Assembly (NCBI GenBank): GCA_930979925.1
Contig: CAKNIB010000007.1
Coordinates: 1-64,000 of the forward strand
Direction: 5' to 3'
DNA length: 64,000 bases
DNA from: an uncultured Clostridia bacterium
GTDB taxonomy: Bacteria; Bacillota; Clostridia; Christensenellales; UBA1242
Of the stretch, positions 60,601-64,000 are shown one piece after another (the stretch's first letter is position 1; the number at the start of each line of letters is the position of its first letter). The notes under the pieces are model-generated. The model worked only from the letters and a program-made list of their open reading frames with translations, searched no databases and was not told where the DNA came from. Made by a program: the position numbers and the translations under genes.

Positions 60601-61899
60601 TTAATACTTATATAAATCTTTTCTCAAATTCTTTAAATAGTTCATATTGTAATCATCACAATTTTTGGATAGATTTAAAGTTCCGTAAAGTAGAGCATCG
60701 TGGTTTGAAAATTTACGTTCGTTTTTGCCAGTGCTGTTAATTATGTTAGATTGCCCAACAAAAGTAAATTGCGAGTCCTTACCTACATAGTTACAATAAA
60801 CAACAGGGATAGAATTTTCTATTGCTCTTGATATAATACACATTTTGTGTAAGTTGTCATAAGGTTTCATATTCGCCGAAATACAAATAATCATTTCAGC
60901 ACCATTAAGCGCCAGCATTCGTGCAGTTTCTGGAAATTCTAAGTCATAACAAATCAACAATCCAATTTTGCCAAAAGACGTGTCAAAAACTTTTAATTCA
61001 TTCCCAGCTGAAAAATATAGTTTTTCATCTCCAAATAGGTGTGTCTTATCATATAGGCCAACCATTTCGCCATTTTTATCAATAAAGCAAGCACTGTTGA
61101 AAATTTTAGATTTTTCTTTTCTTGGGAAGCCAAAAACACAAGCAATATTGTTTCTTTTGCAAACACTTTGCAAATCCTTAATTAAATCATCAGTCTTTGT
61201 AATACCAATTGTTTTTGTCTTTTCTGTGGCAACATAGCCTGTCAAAAACATCTCAGGAAATATGATTAAATCACAACCTTTTTTAGTCGCTTTTTCTATT
61301 GTGTTTTTCGCAAAAGTCAAGTTTGATTTTATATCTTGCTTCGATTGACATTGAACAAGACAAATTTTCATATATAGTTCCTTTGGATTTAAAAGTCTTT
61401 CTTTCGTAAGTTCTGTGACTATTTCCTTCGCTTCTTTTTTAAGTGCGGGGCAATAGTTTGTTTTCTCTCCAACGATTTCATAACCTATTTTTTGTTGCAT
61501 TTTCCAAGAGTTTTCATTAAAGTCAAAATATCCATTTTCGATTTTATCAAATTTTAAGTCTTCGAAAATATATTTTGCTCGTGCTTTCATAACTTCTGTG
61601 CCAAAACCTTGATGTTGATATTTTTTGCCAATCCAAATTCCGCCTTTAACTTTATTATCTTTAAATTCAATGCTTGTTCCACCAATTAGTTTATCACTAT
61701 CTTTCAACACTATTGCAAGATAATAATCTTTTTTATTTTGTTTAACAAAATTGAGAAATTGTTTTGCATTTTCTTTGGTATAAGAGAATGGCACTGTCAA
61801 ATTTTTTGCGGTGTCAAAATCGTTCAATCCTTCAACAATATCATCAACATCTTTCAATTTGTATGGTCGCATTAAAAGTCTTTCAGTTTCAATTTTCAT
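60601..61899 (-). CDS. GNAT acetyltransferase fused to a nitrilase-family amidase
   Basis: 432 aa from ATG 61899 (GGTGAT upstream; the track start 61920 is possible). N-terminal half: RimJ-like GNAT (ETERLLMRPYKLKDVDDI, IGKKYQHQGFGTEVM binds acetyl-CoA). C-terminal half: carbon-nitrogen hydrolase with the full Glu-Lys-Cys triad: LIIFPEMFLTGY, YDKTHLF, LLICYDLEFPE. The join at about residue 180 is a single open frame. The GNAT partner could deliver or modify the amine that the hydrolase cuts. Next to a second GNAT gene with which it is coupled; substrate unknown, possibly resistance to an amine compound. Confidence 0.85.
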   Translation of the reverse strand: MKIETERLLMRPYKLKDVDDIVEGLNDFDTAKNLTVPFSYTKENAKQFLNFVKQNKKDYYLAIVLKDSDKLIGGTSIEFKDNKVKGGIWIGKKYQHQGFGTEVMKARAKYIFEDLKFDKIENGYFDFNENSWKMQQKIGYEIVGEKTNYCPALKKEAKEIVTELTKERLLNPKELYMKICLVQCQSKQDIKSNLTFAKNTIEKATKKGCDLIIFPEMFLTGYVATEKTKTIGITKTDDLIKDLQSVCKRNNIACVFGFPRKEKSKIFNSACFIDKNGEMVGLYDKTHLFGDEKLYFSAGNELKVFDTSFGKIGLLICYDLEFPETARMLALNGAEMIICISANMKPYDNLHKMCIISRAIENSIPVVYCNYVGKDSQFTFVGQSNIINSTGKNERKFSNHDALLYGTLNLSKNCDDYNMNYLKNLRKDLYKY

Positions 61900-61919
61900 A
61901 ATATCACCACTTTTAAACA

Positions 61920-62423
61920 TTAAATTTTCTTCACATAGACATCTTCAACAAAATCAAGTTTATCGTGATTTCTAACAGAATTTTTGCTATGAGAATAAAC
62001 AAATCCTAATTTCTTTGCAAGTTCAATTGAAGCAATATTTTCGTGAAAAGCAGAGTATTCAACAGTTTTAATATTATGACTTTTACAATAGTCCAAAAGT
62101 GCAGTCAAAACTTGTTTTCCATAACCTTTACGAATATAATTTTTCCCTATGCAAAGGCCTATGTTTTTTATTGTGTCATTTTCTTGTGAAAAGGTCAAAA
62201 AGCCAATAGGAATGTTGTTTGCTTTCTCATAAACAAAATACAAATCCACATTGGATTCTTGCCACGATTTAAGTCGCTTTTTAGTCCACTCTATTTCATT
62301 ACTCGCTCTCCAGAGCATATATTTTGCAGTTTCGTTTTGACTAAAAACATTTTGATGTATTTTTTCTATATCCTCTTTTGAAATGTATGTCTTTAAAATC
62401 AAGTCTTTTGTTTCAATTTTCAT
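61920..62423 (-). CDS. GNAT family N-acetyltransferase
   Basis: 167 aa from ATG 62423: GGAG at the track's TTG start is actually the ribosome binding site. IETKDLILKTYISKEDIEKIHQ, CIGKNYIRKGYGKQVLTALLDY (acetyl-CoA loop) and NIASIELAKKLGFVYS are standard GNAT. Its stop shares a base with the upstream start option of the fusion gene, so both are one operon. Substrate unknown. Confidence 0.85.
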   Translation of the reverse strand: MKIETKDLILKTYISKEDIEKIHQNVFSQNETAKYMLWRASNEIEWTKKRLKSWQESNVDLYFVYEKANNIPIGFLTFSQENDTIKNIGLCIGKNYIRKGYGKQVLTALLDYCKSHNIKTVEYSAFHENIASIELAKKLGFVYSHSKNSVRNHDKLDFVEDVYVKKI

Positions 62424-62604
62424 AAACTTCTCCAATTTGCACCGAAAAGGTTGTTTAAAAAAACATAAAAGTTTAGTTTTACTATTTAATTTTTAGAGTT
62501 TATTCTATTCTCTTCACTAATATATCAAATTATAAAATTGTCATTATTATTAAATTTTTTATACCAGACATGCTGGTAATATATTGTTTATTACAACAAT
62601 ATAT

Positions 62605-63810
62605 TTATATTTTCCAATTTTTTATTTCCTCCTTATATTTAGCTAGTTGACTATATATTTGGTTCGTCCAAGAAGCTAAATTGTTTATTTCATTTTGTCC
62701 TATCCCAACATTATGAGCTATATTAATTCTAATTTGATATAATTCATCCAATCTAATTTTTATAAAATCTAAATTTTTAAAATCATCTTTAAATAATTGA
62801 AAATTGGTATTATTTGTTATCAAGCCACTTAAATCACCAAAGTCCACATAAAAAATTATCGTTTCACCTCTAGGCACTTTCCAACCTTGTTTCACGTCAT
62901 CTTGCATCCTACTTTCTGCTTTTTTATGTGCATTTTGGCAATTTTTAAACAATTCAGTAAGTTCATAATTCCCATATTTTTTAAAATATTTTATATTAAC
63001 ATAAATTCTGATAAAATTTTCAAATTCAAACAAATCAATATAGGGCTGTAAATTATTCCTTGCTATATCTTGTAAATTTTTTGGAATAATATCAAACAAA
63101 TGCAGTGCATTAGTCTTTAGGGTTGAAATTTTACCATTCTTAATCATAAAAGCCTTATATATTTCTTCAATGATAGATAAGAGAATATTATTTAATTTTT
63201 CATATTGTTCACTATAAAAATTTTTTATCTTTTGGCAGTTATTTTTATCTCTATAATCAACACTATTTTGAAAAGAAAGAACCAAATCTCTATAATTCTG
63301 ACAAAAATTATTTAATTCAAAATATGTAGACTGATTAATATTAATATTTGTTTGATCTTTTATCTCAATAAATTTATCATTTAATCTCTTTCTGATATTA
63401 TTTAAATTCTCAATAAATTTATCGTTTTCATTTTTAAAATCCGGACTTATGGTAGGATATATTATCAATTTCTTTAAAAAAGAAAAAACTCTTTTTTCAT
63501 AATTTTTATTATGCCTTTCTCTTCTCTTTTTAGCCCTATCCTCTTTTGTTACATACATATAGTATATAATAAAAATTATTATACATACAAATATTACCGA
63601 TGCTATGATAATTAACATAAACTTCCATGACCAGAAAATAAACCCATAAAGAATGCTAAAAAGAGCAATAATCCCTAACCACCATATCCAAACCAATTCA
63701 TCAGTAAACCAGCTTCTTAAATCTATAGGTTCAGAGAAAAAATAGTGGAGTATAGAAAAAATCACTAAAATTACAATAAAAACAATTAAGAAAATAATTC
63801 TTGCATCCAT
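62605..63810 (-). CDS. Membrane protein with helical cytoplasmic region, unknown
   Basis: 401 aa: three membrane helices in the first 85 residues (IIFLIVFIVILVIFSILHYFF; LVWIWWLGIIALFSILYGFIFW; FMLIIIASVIFVCIIIFIIYYMY), then a basic stop-transfer (KEDRAKKRRERHNKNYEKR) and about 310 helical, Asn-rich residues facing the cytoplasm. AT-rich codon use (AAT, ATA, TTT) is stronger than in core genes, pointing to recent acquisition. No family recognised; 63811-64000 holds no gene. Confidence 0.7.
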   Translation of the reverse strand: MDARIIFLIVFIVILVIFSILHYFFSEPIDLRSWFTDELVWIWWLGIIALFSILYGFIFWSWKFMLIIIASVIFVCIIIFIIYYMYVTKEDRAKKRRERHNKNYEKRVFSFLKKLIIYPTISPDFKNENDKFIENLNNIRKRLNDKFIEIKDQTNININQSTYFELNNFCQNYRDLVLSFQNSVDYRDKNNCQKIKNFYSEQYEKLNNILLSIIEEIYKAFMIKNGKISTLKTNALHLFDIIPKNLQDIARNNLQPYIDLFEFENFIRIYVNIKYFKKYGNYELTELFKNCQNAHKKAESRMQDDVKQGWKVPRGETIIFYVDFGDLSGLITNNTNFQLFKDDFKNLDFIKIRLDELYQIRINIAHNVGIGQNEINNLASWTNQIYSQLAKYKEEIKNWKI

Positions 63811-64000
63811 ATTTATATATTAACATACTTCAACATAAAAAGCAAACTATTACAACTTTGCACTTATTTTGTTGCAAAAGAAATTTAGTTGCACTAAAAT
63901 ATTGTTATTAGATGTAAAGATGAATATTTTATAACGAATCCAACCAATTTAACCTTTGAAATAGAGAATGACGCCCATAAAAATTGAGAATTAATGATTA

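Overview
The window is AT-rich DNA from a low-GC Bacillota, most likely a Clostridia-like anaerobe. Evidence: AGGAGG-type ribosome binding sites, many short-stem terminators followed by T runs, the spore-coat-region pair yqfC-yqfD, a class III (oxygen-sensitive) ribonucleotide reductase nrdD/nrdG, full-length phosphoketolase, thymidine kinase, RNase R and murB/murC. I cannot name the genus. The left edge cuts a gene; the right edge lies in intergenic DNA.

Layout. (1) 1-3.0 kb: core operon yqfC-yqfD-ybeY-era. (2) 3.1-5.5 kb: an N-terminally truncated polysaccharide deacetylase butted against a compact 'radical SAM mobile pair' cassette (rSAM A, MarR regulator, rSAM B). (3) 5.7-16.3 kb: an island bounded by tRNA-Thr(GGU) and pieces of tRNA-Thr, with short repeats (TTGACAGCAAAT) inside both ends. 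Its cargo is defence and phage debris: an RloA/RloB (AbiL-like) pair, the 5' piece of an MmeI-like restriction-methylation gene fused to a holin gene, two lipoproteins, an N-truncated tyrosine integrase, and a retron (promoter, structured ncRNA, 70-aa accessory ORF, reverse transcriptase). (4) 16.5-50 kb: ordinary chromosome: murC/murB, a 1.8k-residue subtilisin-like surface protein, an SPFH/zinc-ribbon membrane cluster like Bacillus ydjI/ydjG, mscL, FAD oxidoreductases, an M18 aminopeptidase, an alpha-oxoamine synthase, nrdG/nrdD with a divergent Crp/Fnr regulator, rnr, tdk and phosphoketolase. (5) 50.7-64 kb: a second mobile region starting at tRNA-Lys(CUU), preceded by two truncated tRNA-Lys relics: integrase, excisionase, relaxase, ribbon-helix-helix protein and structured non-coding DNA, then a cassette flanked by ~88-bp imperfect direct repeats (54993 and 60333).

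The most interesting system is in that last cassette. A MoxR-type AAA+ ATPase, a small AAA-like partner and a metallopeptidase-vWA protein form an overlapping operon. The ATPase carries at its N terminus a C-type-lectin-like (DUF6273-type) domain with the look of a diversity-generating retroelement (DGR) variable region, followed by a GC-rich hairpin. Directly upstream is a DGR-class reverse transcriptase that has lost its N terminus; I found no template repeat in the window. This reads as a DGR-diversified sensor fused to a MoxR/vWA conflict system whose diversification machinery has recently been damaged or moved.

The second is the Thr-island retron with a tiny basic/amphipathic partner protein. 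Also notable are a perfect 85-nt four-way-junction sequence (9178-9262), three tandem hairpins with compensated stems (54801-54956), and an FNR-like palindrome centred about 41.5 bp upstream of the predicted nrdD start site. All functional statements are from sequence reading only; no searches or folding programs were run.
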